Assembly (NCBI GenBank): GCA_026936325.1
Contig: JAPTHN010000001.1
Coordinates: 72,906,380 to 72,970,379 of the forward strand
Reading direction: 5' to 3'
DNA length: 64,000 bases
Source: Platynereis dumerilii
Lineage: Eukaryota; Annelida; Polychaeta; Phyllodocida; Nereididae
A model generated the notes under the pieces. The model made no database searches. It was given only the letters and a program-made list of their open reading frames with translations, and had not been told where the DNA came from. This document shows positions 45,393 through 57,355 of this stretch, in pieces. The translations under genes were made by a program, and so were the position numbers. Every line of letters starts with the position of its first letter. The stretch's first letter is position 1.

Positions 45393-45609
45393 CATCCTCT
45401 GCAGACATGAACATTTTGCCATCAAACCAGGGCTATACATTTTGCCTGGAATGGCACTAGGTCTGCTCCATTAAATGACTTGTGGAGGTGTTTCTCTAAA
45501 AAATATTGGTGTCAACTCAGAAATGTCCCAATAGTCCTCTCTCAGAAGCTTCTTTGAGGGTGATATGTTCTAAAAACTTTAGTGAAGTTGAGATTTTCAA
45601 GGGCTCTTT

Positions 45610-45880
45610 CATCACAGCATGCACCCAAGCTTTGAGGGCGTGGGCTCAAATTTCACCCCGGGAACTCACTTTAGTCCGAGCCCATGGGACATTAAATGGA
45701 GGCGGGTTGTATCCAGTGTTCGATGCTGGGGCAACTGAAAGACCCTGGGCATCCCTGAATTAATAGGGTATGTGCCAGACTCACAGTCTTCTCATCTCAT
45801 CATCATACGGCGATCGCCTGCCTCGATATAGCCCACTAAGGTGCTGCAGAGGCGTAAAACACAAACAAACAAAACAAACA
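45610..45880 (+). mobile_element. Second SINE-like repeat with (CAAA)n tail
   Basis: GGGCGTGGGCTCAAATTTCA resembles a B-box (GGTTCAAATCC). The body ends in GCCCACTAAGGTGCTGCAGA and a tail of CAAACAAACAAAACAAAC. It is a different family from S. The 5' edge is uncertain. Confidence 0.55.
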
Positions 45881-47534
45881 AATCACAGCACCCAAACATG
45901 GTGCTTGCAACAATTTTGCCACTCTTTTGTGCACACCAGTAGTGTTCGCATTAAGTAAACGCACTTGTATCAAATGATGTTGCTGATGCTCTGATGCAGT
46001 CAACAAATTTGCTGGAGCTTGTGTCTGCATTGTGTCAGACGATTTTCAATGGAAGAGACCCAGTGATTTACCCTTAGCCCAGGACTGCTGACATCTCAGG
46101 AGAACGTCTAGGTTCTATTCCTGGATCATCCCGAAGAATTTTAACAGACCAGTAAAATGATGTTATACCTAGCAATAATCAATTAATTATGTACATTGTA
46201 CAGTACAGTTCAAAAGATTTGTTTCTGTTTGAAAGCTGTAAAGGATTAAAGCCTTTCTTGTCCAGTTTTACGCCAAAATGGAAGGAGACAATTGGGGCTG
46301 CACCATTTTTTTGAAGATATGATAAAATTTTCAACAATGATCTGAATTTGCCAATGTAGTCCCATGCATGCCAGATGTTGGAAGTGACGGCTTGAACAGT
46401 TTGCCTGTGTTATTGTGGCTTTGTGACAACATTTGTACAAGAGCCCTGAGTCTCACACCTCCTCACACCTGACTCTGGTTTGTTGTGGCTTACTTCCTCT
46501 ACCCTTTACCAGGTCAGGTTCTGGGTTCTCAACACATTGTTATGTACCAGACAATTTGTTATCTTTTCTCGTGTGATTTTATATGTATTATTGTAATTTT
46601 ATATGTATTACAGCTGAATGTGAAAGTCAGATAATGCATAAATTTGCCAATGCTTCACCATGAATATGACAGAACCTACTTCAGAATGTTTAACATCACA
46701 GAAAGAGACTTTTTATCTTCAAGCAAATGACTCGAAACAAAAGCATAGTGTTTAATGTCTCCATGTATTCATGTAATCAAGTGACTTGCAATCATTTTGG
46801 CCAGAAACTTAACTTTCTGCTCTTATATATATTCATTGTACTTATTAATGTTTGTTTCAGGATGAAATTAATATGTTTTGAAAATCAATTGATTATTGAT
46901 AAATAGCGCATGCAAAAAGCTTTAATTTGGTGCCAAAAAGTTTGACTTGTGTTAGATAGTTCAAATTTTATGGTTGAGAACGTAACGATTCCTCTTGAAA
47001 AATGAGGTGCCGAAAACTTCAAGCTCAGTGTGGCAGTAGAAATATACATGTATAACATCAAATTTACTACATAGGGCATTGATTCAGCTTTCATTTGGTG
47101 CAAAAATCTTTGCTATATGTTGGATAGTTCATAAGTGATGGCCGGCCATAAATGTAAGCAAATTATGCCCGAAAATGGCGTTTTTTTAGGTTTCCGAGTT
47201 CCGAAACTTCAGGCTCAATGTGGCAATGCTTCCAATCACCTGAGACCAAAATGGTTGTGATATTTGGCTTCAGCAGGGTCAAAAGCATGGGAAAAAGTTT
47301 GTAAACATAAGAAAATAAAAAAAAGTCTGATTCTGAACAACCCTAGAGGTGGATGTTCTGATGAGGCACTTATTGGAGCAAGAGCATTTCTGGTGTTAAT
47401 AATCTATCCCAAGGCAAGAATGTATTACGTCTTTTTATAAGTTCCCATATCTCTTGCAGCTGGTTATAGCTTGTTACAAGTATGCTTCAACTTGAGATCT
47501 GTGCATTCCTGAGACTGTGTTACAAGTACATTAG

Positions 47535-47735
47535 TAGTGGGGAGGGTAGGTCTAGTGGTAGCGTGCCAATTGCTGGGTCCAGGGTTTGAATCCAGCTCTT
47601 GCCGGATTACCTGGGCCTATGCTGGATGGCTGTTTCAATCATCCTTCATCTCATTGCCATGTCCTCCTCCAGTCCTCCTGTCCTAAATAACCTACCAAGT
47701 GCACAAATACAGGACGTGAAGCCCCAATCATCCAT
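47535..47735 (+). mobile_element. SINE family S, full-length reference copy
   Basis: It begins GGGGAGGGTAGGTCTAGTGG (A-box TAGTGGTAGCGTG) and has the B-box GGGTTTGAATCC. The shared body follows (GGATGGCTGTTTCAATCATC, CCATGTCCTCCTCCAGTCC), and it ends GTGCACAAATACAGGACGTG then AAGCCCCAATCATCC. A tRNA-like head with a conserved body and no poly-A identifies a SINE transcribed by RNA polymerase III from the internal boxes. Confidence 0.85.
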
Positions 47736-48174
47736 CCTACAATAAACTGATACTTGGGGCCACTTTCGTTACAGGTCTCGATCACTTACATTCCACAGTC
47801 TGACATGTGCTATTAGACATCTTTCTTCCAGAGAGATGTTCTGTTTTTGCACAAATAAAGGGGTCAGTTCGGGCAATCGCATGACTCCTGTTGCCCGGAT
47901 GTGGTGGGGAGCACATTCTAACTGTCCACTGTAAGGGAAAAAGTAATTAACGTGGCACACATTGTTGGGATGTTTTCCTATTCAAGAAAATGATTGTCTA
48001 TTAAGCAACTCAAGATTAGTTTTGTGAGAGTATGTGAGCTTGAAAGCGTACAATAGCAACTGGAAGTATTTCGTGCAGGTCCAATGATCGCGTATTTTTC
48101 TGTCTGGCAATCTAGTTAAAATCTCTTTGACTGCAGAATGTCTTTGTCAATAGTGTCACCAGCTGACACGTAAA

Positions 48175-48466
48175 ATCTGTTCATGACGCCACCTTCAATA
48201 GCTGTTGCCATGACGTCACTCCCTCGTTTATGACATCATTACTCCAACAACAATTGGTTCAGGCTGACTACCCAGTCTATTACGTCACAATTCATTGACC
48301 TAGTTTCCCTTTTATTCTGGGGGCAGTCCAGAATTAAACATAAAAGCTGCTGTTTCCCTGTTGATATGTACATTTTTTGGAAATAAATGATCAGTGTCTA
48401 TTGTTTGATTAAGAATCTACATGTTTAGAAACCCAACCCCCAACCTGAGAGATGGACTTTAAAAAC
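48175..48466. promoter_or_regulatory. Spacer between copies A and B, TGACGTCA-like sites
   Basis: Sequence not shared with copy B. It contains ATGACGCCA, ATGACGTCAC, ATGACATCAT and TTACGTCACA within about 110 bp. These match or nearly match the CREB/ATF element TGACGTCA. A regulatory role is only a possibility; clustering could be chance or a decayed repeat. Confidence 0.3.
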
Positions 48467-48784
48467 GTGAGAGTTCATTTCTGCTGACCTTGCTTGTTTT
48501 TTCTCTCAAGCTCATTTGGTGTGTTTTATTTAAAATACTGCATTAGAAAAACAGCTCCCATGTCTCCAGTTGTTTCATTGATATATCGGTTACCAGCTCA
48601 GTAACCCTTTGGTAATGGGAGTTGTTAGGACATTGGTTCTTTATCATGAGGAGTCCAAGGCCAAAATACCTTGGGCAAAATGCAGAAATTGCAGATACCA
48701 AATGGATGTTGTGATGAAGCACTTTAGTGGAACAAGGTCATCCCTCCTGCTAATAATCTGTCCTGGGGATATAAGGATATCCAG

Positions 48785-50811
48785 TAGAGGTGTGCCGATC
48801 CTAGCATTTACCGATTCTTGCCGATTCCGATATTTCCCCATTAGTATCGGCCGATTCCGATACCGATACCGATGCTTAATTGCCTGTCCATTCAGCTGAG
48901 TAGGAGCCTATTAGCAGCCTCTCCACCTTGTCTGCCTCCCCTATTCTCTATTGACGCCCACCCCCCTGCAGCGTGTTCTATAACATGCATCATTGCACAA
49001 TGCACAGGCTTTATCAGCACAGCTGTTTGAAGAAACGAAGTTAGATTCAGTTAATTCAATATTACAATCCAAGAATAGGACAGTTCATTTATTGGTCTAC
49101 AAAAATAGTATTGTTTATAGATATACTTATGAAATTAATGGAAATAAATCACAGGTTAACCAAAATTAATAGACTAATCCATAGATCCCATGGCCCAACC
49201 TCAATTCATCAAGAAACGAAAATGGTCTACTGAGATATATTTCAGTTAGACATTATTATTAACATAATAAATATGTATGGCCTACATTAAGATACGGCTT
49301 GTTCTATTTAACTGAAGGCCCCACATGAGGCAACTTTTAACTTCAAGCTACATCATAATTTTACCACATAAGTCAACACAATTATGCATGGCTTTATGTG
49401 AAAGAAAATTGATTTCTTAGTTGAAAATTTTGCGTCTCCTAGCCCCATGAAGGGCCTTAAACAGTTGCTTCTTACAGCTATTTTTGGTGCAATTAATCTT
49501 TAATTAGGCCAAAGCTTATCAACCTCCTATTAAGCTAGCCGAGAATCCATGGAATTAGGCATTCAGATGCAGGTTATTTGTGTTATTAATTTGATGAGAA
49601 GAAGTCACCCCAAGATAAGGTTGGCTGGAATGCACAAAAAAGGTATATATAGATGCAAAATTACTAAAGCAAAATTATGAGTTTAGATTGTTAAATTAAA
49701 ACATAGAGCAGCAAGTCCCACTCTCACTTTACATTGGCCAGTCACGACAGGCAGGCACTGGACACCGGGACAGAATGCCCTCCTGCCGCGGCCAGACCCC
49801 TGCCCCCGTGCCCTATCAACGAGGGACCTGCTGCCAACAATAAGCCCCTATAAGCTGTTATCTGCTGCGGAATTTTCCCATCTCGCTGCTGCAGCTGCCA
49901 GTGTTATGTTGTATTAAAATATAATTCCATCAACATACTTATAATGAGTTAAATAAAAATTATGAAAAACATTCAACTGAACATTGCATCATTTGAAATG
50001 CATGCGTTTGGCAAAATAATATAGGCTCTATATAATGTGTATATTGCCTTCAATCAGTAAATTAGTATGCAGAAGTTATTTTTAAAAATGCATTCAGATC
50101 CAACATACAAGTATAAACAAAGTTTTAAACTAATTTGAGGAAAAGCAGTGGGTCTGTCGATTTTAAACTTATAATTAAAGGACGTATTAAAACGCATATT
50201 ATATATGACATGTATATACATTTTGAGAACACTACACAAGCTTCCAATCAAAACAAATGACTTAAATTGTGTAACATGTACCAGCATAGGATTACGGTAA
50301 TATCTCTATCAATGAACTATGTGTATATCTCGAATCTATTATTACGAATGAACTGTAATGGCTGCTGATTATATAAAGAACCTTGTAAAAGTAAAAATTG
50401 CGGATTGAACACAGTTTGAAATTATATAGGATAGGCTGAAGTTTAATATGCTTAAAACATTTGTGAATTGTGAGAAATCTCCTCTGGATTAAATAATAGT
50501 TCTTTTGTGTAACGTGAATATACTTATATAATGTGTATTTGATGCAATATTATTGCAAGAATGTGTATGTTCAATCAAGCGGTTAATTGTTAGCACATTT
50601 ATGCATCGTGCCTTAGCCCTTCAGCCAGGGAGCTGCAACTGAGCGAGGAGCATGCTCAGGTCAGCCAAGCGTGACTTGTGAACTAATTGGCCACCAGGGT
50701 GCGTGGCTGGTATCGGAATCGCTTCTATTAAAAACCGATTCTCCGATTCTTTCCTCAAAGCGTCGATACCGCCGATACCCGATACCCGATTCCAGTATCG
50801 GCACACCTCTA
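48785..50811. mobile_element. Non-autonomous hAT element, 2.03 kb
   Basis: The terminal inverted repeats are TAGAGGTGTGCCGAT at both ends. The exact 8-bp duplication ATATCCAG lies at 48777-48784 and 50812-50819; copy A at 40708-40715 has it once. The subterminal zones are dense in CGATACC and CCGATTCCGAT words, likely transposase-binding repeats by analogy with other hATs. A GC-richer stretch lies at 49735-49880. No transposase ORF. Confidence 0.93.
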
Positions 50812-52486
50812 ATATCCAGCCTTGGTCAAAATGTGTTACATAATGAGACAGGGTATCTTGCTCTGACTGCCAAGTGAAGCAGACTTGTGGTTTGGGATGT
50901 GACATTTAACAGAATGGTTTAAACTATACATTGTATATAATTTTCATTCAATCCCAAAATACTTGCTGGGATCATTGCTGGGTGCCTGAAGTCTGCTTTT
51001 GTCTTTGTTCTGTTCCATATTGTGCAAAAAGAATTTGGAGAATAATGCTTTAGAGCTTAATGTATATTGTGTTGTAGAACTGATTAGGGCTCTACACATT
51101 GGTGGTTGAATATTCCATCTATTTCAGACAAAACTTTGTCTATTTATTGTACAGATCAACTAGTATATTGCAATTCTGTTGATCTGAAACTTAAGCAAAG
51201 GGCCCACTGAAGAACAGTTCTCTGATAACTTTTAGAGTGTGTTCTATATAAAAATATAATCTCGCGGATCTTTCACTGCAATTAAATTATTCTGACTTGG
51301 TGTATTATGTTGTGTAATATTCCATACTTCCTTCTGGTTGATGCAAGTTGAAGATGTTATTATCTGGAGTATATTTTTTTTATGACAGGATGGGTGAGCA
51401 AATATTTTGGTTGAGGTCTGGTGATATGGAAAGCATTAGGCAAAACATTTTGAAAATTCTTGTCATTTTTTTATCATTCAGTAATGATTGGGTGCAGATT
51501 GCAGATTAGAAGAATAAACAGTTTGCCAAGTTCAAAGGTTAGTTTTGCAGGAGTTGGATCCTCATATGAGAAACTTTACCAATTAAGAATAACTCTATAT
51601 CACATTAAGAGCAAATGTAGAAGTTGGCAAAAAGGAGTTGTTCTCCAAGGGTTAGTATGAAGCTTGATGTAAAATCAAATGAAATAGTGCTAATCAGCAT
51701 CCTTAGAAATCCACTGATGCAAATGATCATTGTGTTCCTGCTCCCCTTAGAAATAGGTGGCGCTTTCTGGCTGTGAGCACAGTGTAACTTCAGCAGTGGA
51801 TATTTTCATCTTTTTAAGAAGCTCTGGGTATTTTTAACTGCTGTTCTTGTGTGTGATTGTCGGTAAAGTGTTTCTTACCTGTTATTTACCATTTCTGTAC
51901 GATTTCCAGGTGATTTGACTGCAATAACTTGCAATTTAATTACCTGCTGTCTTCAACATCGTTTTCTGGCTCCAATCCACACTGTTTTGACCTCGATTTT
52001 CGCTCATTTTACCTTCGTTTTTGCACCTGAAAAGCTATTTAACTTTCATACTTTCTATTTCCAGCACCCATTTACTACCCCTGACACATTCCACTACACT
52101 GGACAGCATTAGTTATCGGGAATTTAAGTATGAAGACCTCAAGATACTGCCAATACACTGCCAATACACTGCCAATACACATCCTTAACTCAACTACACC
52201 AGCCAAGCAGACAGCACTCTTTCAACAGTCTCAACACCAATTATTTTATTATACTGTATCTAAAAATAGTTTTGTGCTATCATTGGCCTACTGTGTACTA
52301 ATTATTAATATAGATATAATATAACATATTTATAAAAAAATAAAAAATAAATTTAAAAACTTTGAAAATTTCAAAATTTAATATACTGTGCTTAATCATT
52401 CCAACAGCTTTAACTTACTTAATCCTCTAAATTTTGTAATACTTGCTTTTTTTTTTTTTTTTACTTAACTTAGCACTTGCTAGCCT

Positions 52487-53390
52487 CAATTACTTGCTTG
52501 CTTGTGCTGTTTAAACGCAACACTTGTGGCCTCGCTTACCAGCCTCGATTACTTGCTTGCTTGTGTTGCTTAAACGCAGCACTTGTTAGCCTCGATTACC
52601 TGCCTCAATTACTTGGTTGCTTGTGTTACTTAAACGTAACACTTGTGGGCCTCGCTTACCTGCATCGATTACTTGCTTGCTTGTGTTACTTAAACGTAGC
52701 ACTTTTGAGCCTCGATTCCTTGCCTCGATTACTTGCTTGCTTGTGTTGCTTAAACGTAGCACTTGTGAGCCTCGATTATCTACCTCGATTATTCGCTTGC
52801 TTGTGATACTTAAACGTAACTCTTGTGGGCCTCGATTACCTGCCTTGATTACTTGCTTGCTTGTGTTGCTTAAACGTAGCACTTGTGGGCCTCAATTACC
52901 TGACTCGATTACTTGCTTGCTTGTGTTGCTTAAACGTAGCACTTGCAGGCCTCGCTTACCTGCCTTGATTACTTGCTTGCTTGTGTTGCTTAAACGTAGC
53001 ACTTGTGGGCCTCGCTTACCTGCCTCGATTACTTGCTTGCTTGTGTTGCTTAAACGTAGCACTTGTGAGCCTCGATTATCTACCTCGATTATTCGCTTGC
53101 TTGTGATACTTAAACGTAACTCTTGTGGGCCTCGATTACCTGCCTCGATTACTTGCTTGCTTGTGTTGCTTAAACGTAACCCTTGTGAGCCTCGCTTTCC
53201 TGCTTTGATTTCTTGCTTGCATGTGTTACTTAAACGTAGTACTTTTGAGCCTCGATTATTTGCCTTGATTACTTGCCTTGATTCCTTGCTACGGTTACTT
53301 GCCTCGATTACTTGCTTGCTTGTGTTGCTTAAACGTAGCACTTGTGAGCATTGATTACCTGCCTCGATTACTTGCTTGCTTGTGTTACCG
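52487..53390 (+). repeat. 60-bp monomer array in the LINE 5' region, ~15 copies
   Basis: The period is exactly 60 bp, with landmarks TTGCTTGCTTGTGTTGCTTA and AACGTAGCACTTGTGAGCC. A five-monomer higher-order copy is visible: the distinctive ATTATCTACCTCGATTATTC occurs at 52776 and 53076. Both strands have long ORFs through it because 60 is a multiple of three. It resembles, in position and layout, the promoter monomers of mouse L1, but promoter function here is inference. Confidence 0.9.
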
Positions 53391-53588
53391 CTTTGATTGC
53401 TTACTGGCTTGCTTTGCTGAACTCTAGAACGTGTCTGCCTTGCAAAATTATCTTGATTATTTGCACTCTTATATTTCCTATTCATATCACTTTGTGAGTC
53501 TTACAAAGTTTCAGCTTATTACTTGCCAATTTGCTTGCCAACTTATTAGCTTGCGAAATAAACAATATGTCTGGACATGTTATCATGA

Positions 53589-54410
53589 AACCAGCATAAT
53601 TCAGCAAATAAACTTCATCAGTCAGCACAAAGCACTCAAAATGGCTCTGACAATATTAAGAAGAAACTGAAAAGTGGCACTAACCACAATAAATTGAAGG
53701 CTTGTGTATGGAATGCTCAAAGTTTGAGGCAAAAGACTGAGGCTGTGAAAGAGTTCACAGATGAATTTGATCTGGACATATTTTTGTTCACTGAAACCTG
53801 GCTTAAAGCAAATGACCAAGTTGAAATTGGGGAACTGGAAAGAAATGGAGAATTTTTCTATTTGAGTGCACCTCGTGAATCCTGGCCTGGGGGCGGCGTA
53901 GGTTGCATTGTGAGAACAGGCATAAAAGCATTCAAGAAAGAAAGCATTAAAACAAAAACTTTTGAGCACATCGAAATAGAGTTGCAACTAAATGGCAGAA
54001 CTGTTACTATCCTACTTGTGTACAGGCCTGAACCTTCAAACTAGAATAAATACAGCATGTCAGAATTTTACACTGAATTTACAAATTTCCTATCTCACAT
54101 TCAAACATACCACCATGAAACGGTAGTTACTGGGGATTTCAATTTTCACTTGAACAAACCAAATGATGCTGAAGTTATCAAATTCAACAATATTCTTGAA
54201 ATGTTTGACCTCAAACAACATGTGTCATCGCCAACACACAAGGATGGGAATATACTTGCTCTTGTAATAAAAAATGCCACTACATCTCTGACAGACGGTG
54301 TAGTCAATGATCTCCTTTCAGACCACAACTGTGTGCTTTTCGATATTGAAATAGACAAAGGCAAAAATCCTCGGAAAGAAATCGCCTTCCGCAAAACTAC
54401 ATTTATCTGA
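53589..54410 (+). pseudogene. LINE endonuclease domain (broken)
   Basis: Similar to the exonuclease/endonuclease/phosphatase fold used by non-LTR retrotransposons to nick target DNA. Visible motifs in order: CVWNAQSLR, then LFTETWL (the catalytic ET), GGGVGCIVR, LLVYRPE, VTGDFNFHL (the D/N pair) and LLSDHNCVLFDI (the SDH triad). An in-frame TAG at 54042-54044 sits between VYRPEPSN and the rest, and a frameshift near 54395 ends this frame. There is no ATG in the open stretch before the domain, so the true start is unclear. Confidence 0.85.
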
Positions 54411-56597
54411 ATTTAAAAAGGACATTAAGCAACATCTTTCACAAAATGTACATCATTACAATCGATCAATCCACTTGAGTAACCTGGTGTCTCTTTACAA
54501 CTCAACTGAAGAAGTTTTTGACAAACATGCTCCTGTGAAAACCAAACTGGTGACTTTACGCAAACCCAATCCATTCAGAAATCCAGAGATTAAACCCCTA
54601 AAAACAGCCAAAAGAAAAGCAGAGCGGTTATGGCAGCGAACTGGTCTTCAAAAAGATTTGGAAAACTTCAAAGAAAAACGAAATGCATTTAATGAAATGC
54701 TTCATCAACTTAAGTCTCATGATCTTAAGTCAAAAATTCAAGCCACAAAGGGAAACTCGATGGCAATGTTCAAAGTTCTCAATTCCAGCCTTAACAGAAA
54801 GCAAGACTTGCCTCTACCCATTCACACTAATGAAAAAGACCTGGCAAATGAATTCAACAACTACTTTGATGAAAAGATCACAAAGATAAGGTCAAAATTG
54901 GACTCCTATTCAAACAAAACAATTGATGCTCAAATTAACACTGGTCAAAAACTTGGTCAGTTTAAAGCTTTATCACAAGCGGAAGTTAAGAAACTTGTCA
55001 CTGATATGCCAGTAAAACATTGTCAACTTGATCCAATGCCCACATGGCTGTTGCTTGAATGCATTGATGAATTTCTTCCAGTTATGACAAAAATAGTCAA
55101 TATTTCATTGACACTTGGGAGAAATGCCTCTTGATTTGAAGCATGCACTTGTCAAACCACTTTTAAAGAAGACAGGTCTTGACCTTAACAAAAAGAATTA
55201 CCGACCTGTCTCTAACCTTTCATTTCTCGGGAAACTGATTGAAAGTGCCATAATCAAACAGTATGTTGACCACCTTACACAAAACAAACTTGATGATAAA
55301 AAGCAATCAGCCTAAAAGCAGTTTCATAGTACAGAAACTCTCTTAACAAGAATCCACAATGACATAATGCTTAATTTGAGCAAAGGAGAGGTGACAATGC
55401 TGGTATTGCTGGACCTGTCGGCTGCATTTGACACAATTGATCATGACATTTTGTTAGACAGGCTGCAAAAGCGATATGGTGTGCACAGCTCAGCCCTAAA
55501 ATGGTTCAAGTCATATATTTCTGAACGATCACAGTCCGTCGTGATAAATGATACTACTTCAAGCAAACTTCCACTCAAGTTTGGGGTGCCACAAGGCTCA
55601 AAACTTGGTCCAATTTTGTTCAACTCGTACATTGCTCCGATAAGTGAGGTTGCACAAAGAAACCAAGTGAACGATCAAAAGTATGCGGATGATGAACAAC
55701 TTATTCTTTCTTTCAAGCCAACCTTCCTGAATCAAGAGCAAGCTGTATGGAAAATGGAAAAATGTATCGCAGAAATCAGGGACTTCTTGCACTATAACAA
55801 GTTGTGCAATAATGGTGACAAAACTGAACTTCTTCTGATTGGTGCTCCTGGCCAGTTGAAGAAACTGAAATTATCATCAATCAATGTTGGCAATGTTGAA
55901 ATCAAAACTGCTGATCATGTCAGAAATCTGGGTGTGCTTTTTGACAACAATATGACTATGGAAAGACAGATCAACAAGATGTGTCGTAATGCTTTCTTCA
56001 ACTTGAGAAACATTTCAAAAATTAGAAAGAACCTAGACAAAGAGACTGTTAAAACAGCTGTGAATGCTCTTGTCACCCCTCATCTCGACTACGGAAATGG
56101 ACTCTTGTATGGCACAACCAGCTGTTTGTTGAATAAGCTTCAAGTTGCCCAAAACTCAGCTGTTCGATTGATTGAGAGATTGAAAAAACATGACAGGTAA
56201 GTCATAGTAGAAAGCAACTGCATTGGCTACCAATTTCAGCAAGGATCCAGTTCAAACTGATTATGATTACATGGAAGGCAATAAATTCTCAAGCTCCATT
56301 GTTCATTCAAGAACTTATTCAAGCCAAATCCCAACCAAACCACAATCTGAGAAGCAGCCATAGACACCTGTTGGCAGAACCTATCCTGTGCCATAAAAAT
56401 AAGTTTGAATACAGAGCTTTCTCATATGCAGCGCCAAAACTCTGGAATAGTTTGCCCAAAAAATTGAGAACAATAAACACTTTGGAAAACTTTAAGAAGA
56501 ACCTTAAAACTCACTTGTTTAAACAATTCTACCCCTGTGCTCATTTGAGCAGCGCTAATGAGCAGTTTACTGGAATTAGCGCTATATTAAGTTAATA
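54411..56597 (+). pseudogene. LINE reverse transcriptase and C-terminus (broken)
   Basis: After a linker (YNSTEEVFDKHAPVKTK) come RT motifs typical of the CR1/L2/Daphne group: YRPVSNLSFLGKLIE, LLDLSAAFDTIDHDIL, FGVPQGSKLGPILF and YADDEQLILSF (catalytic YADD), then LGVLFDNNM and LDYGNGLLYG. The C-terminus has QLHWLPISARIQFK and FSYAAPKLWNSLPKKLR. Breaks: a frameshift near 55115, TAA at 55313-55315 where tyrosine is usual (QSA-x-KQFHSTETLL), and a frameshift near 56200. With the endonuclease lesions this copy has about five breaks and cannot encode a working protein. Confidence 0.92.
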
Positions 56598-56683
56598 TTA
56601 TTATTATTATTATTATAATATTATTACTCTGGCAGACTGGAAGGTAGACTGAGTGGAACTAACAAGTTTCAGTTTTATTGCAT

Positions 56684-57355
56684 CTCAGGTTGGTTAATGC
56701 ACTTTTGAGCTTTCTGAGGGCTACACTGCCATTTCTTTAAATGCTGCTGTATTAAAGGCAGTTTCACATATTTCATTCAAATTTTCGGCATCAGTCATCT
56801 AATATAATAGGTCAAAATATGAAAAAAAAACTTCAAAAGAAGGCCGAGGGATGAGTTTTAATGGTAGAAATGCAAATGAGATGTCAAATGAAAGCAGAGA
56901 AGCATTGTTACACGATGGCGCAGGCGCTTTTTTGAATTTTTGATTTTAATGCCTGTTCTATGGGGTTTTAGTTGAAACTGAGCAATTTCTCGCATCTTTA
57001 ATAGGCAAACAAAAAGTACACATATCAAAATTCAAAAAAGCGCCTCCAGCATCATACAGTGCTACTTATACCTGCTTTCATTTGACACCTCATTTGCATA
57101 TCTACTGTTAAAATTCATCCCTCGACCTCTATTTTAGTGTTTTAATAAAATTTTAATCTAAAAATAGCATTTTTTCCTATTAAAATATACAGTGACCCCC
57201 CCCCCCAAAAAAAATTTTTTTTCCTTGACATAGTTACTTGGACTACTGGTGCCGAAAATTTGGAGTAAAACTACACAAATGCCTTTAATTGAGCATCATT
57301 TGAGGGCATGTCAGTGCTGTCCAAAAAAGCAGAAAAGTGCATTAACCAACCAGAG
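56684..57355. mobile_element. Long-TIR MITE, 672 bp, AT duplication
   Basis: It starts CTCAGGTTGGTTAATGCACT and ends with the complement of CTCTGGTTGGTTAATGCACT. The inverted similarity continues inward for about 300 bp (GAGGGATGAGTTTTAATGG, GCAAATGAGATGTCAAATGA, GGCGCTTTTTTGAATTTTTGA). It sits in copy B just right of the LINE; copy A at about 41695 lacks it. Comparison with copy A indicates a 2-bp AT duplication. A 2-bp AT duplication has been described for ISL2EU elements; that assignment is tentative. Confidence 0.85.

Larger units (their letters stand above)
44141..47345. mobile_element. Mutator-like element with ~1-kb TIRs, 3.2 kb
   Basis: Two arms of about 1 kb are inverted and highly similar, starting TAGGGTTGTTCAGAATCAGA and reaching inward to about 45135 and 46235. 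The 9-bp direct repeat GAGGTGGAT flanks the element (44132-44140 and 47346-47354). Copy B at 59570-59590 is the empty site with one slightly changed GAGATGGAT. Long TIRs plus 9-bp duplications are the Mutator signature. The central ~1.1 kb holds a SINE and a second SINE-like sequence but no transposase, so it is non-autonomous. Confidence 0.9.
40376..48174 (+). repeat. Direct segmental duplication, copy A
   Basis: It aligns along its length with copy B (48467-60861) once the insertions are removed. Shared landmarks include TGATATATCGGTTACCAGCT, GGAGTCCAAGGCCAAAATAC, GCTTGGCCACAGGTGTCT, GGTAACATGCACTTTAGATT and GGTCCAATGATCG. It carries the Mutator-like insertion at 44141. It also has an internal duplicate of CATTCTATTTCCAGTTGTCC (42400 and 42690); copy B has that word only once. 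No gene was recognised. Confidence 0.9.
51749..56624 (+). mobile_element. CR1/L2-group LINE with tandem-repeat 5' region
   Basis: Copy A has the uninterrupted site (CTGCTCCCTTTACTCTGGCA), which fixes the insertion edges. The order is: a 5' region of about 1.85 kb that includes a 60-bp monomer array, then an apurinic-like endonuclease, a linker, a reverse transcriptase, a C-terminal domain, and an (ATT)n tail at 56594-56623. No clear target duplication is seen beyond TTA. No ORF1 is visible. The non-repeat 5' leader starts AGAAATAGGTGGCGCTTTCT. Confidence 0.93.

Noticed and set aside
47535-47610. Functional tRNA gene
   Set aside because: The A and B boxes are present, but the cloverleaf does not close and the sequence continues into a repeated SINE body.
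52617-53354. 245-codon ORF (and a 197-codon reverse ORF) in the LINE 5' region
   Set aside because: It is a by-product of the 60-bp monomer array, with 20-residue periodicity and no domain; not an ORF1 I can recognise.
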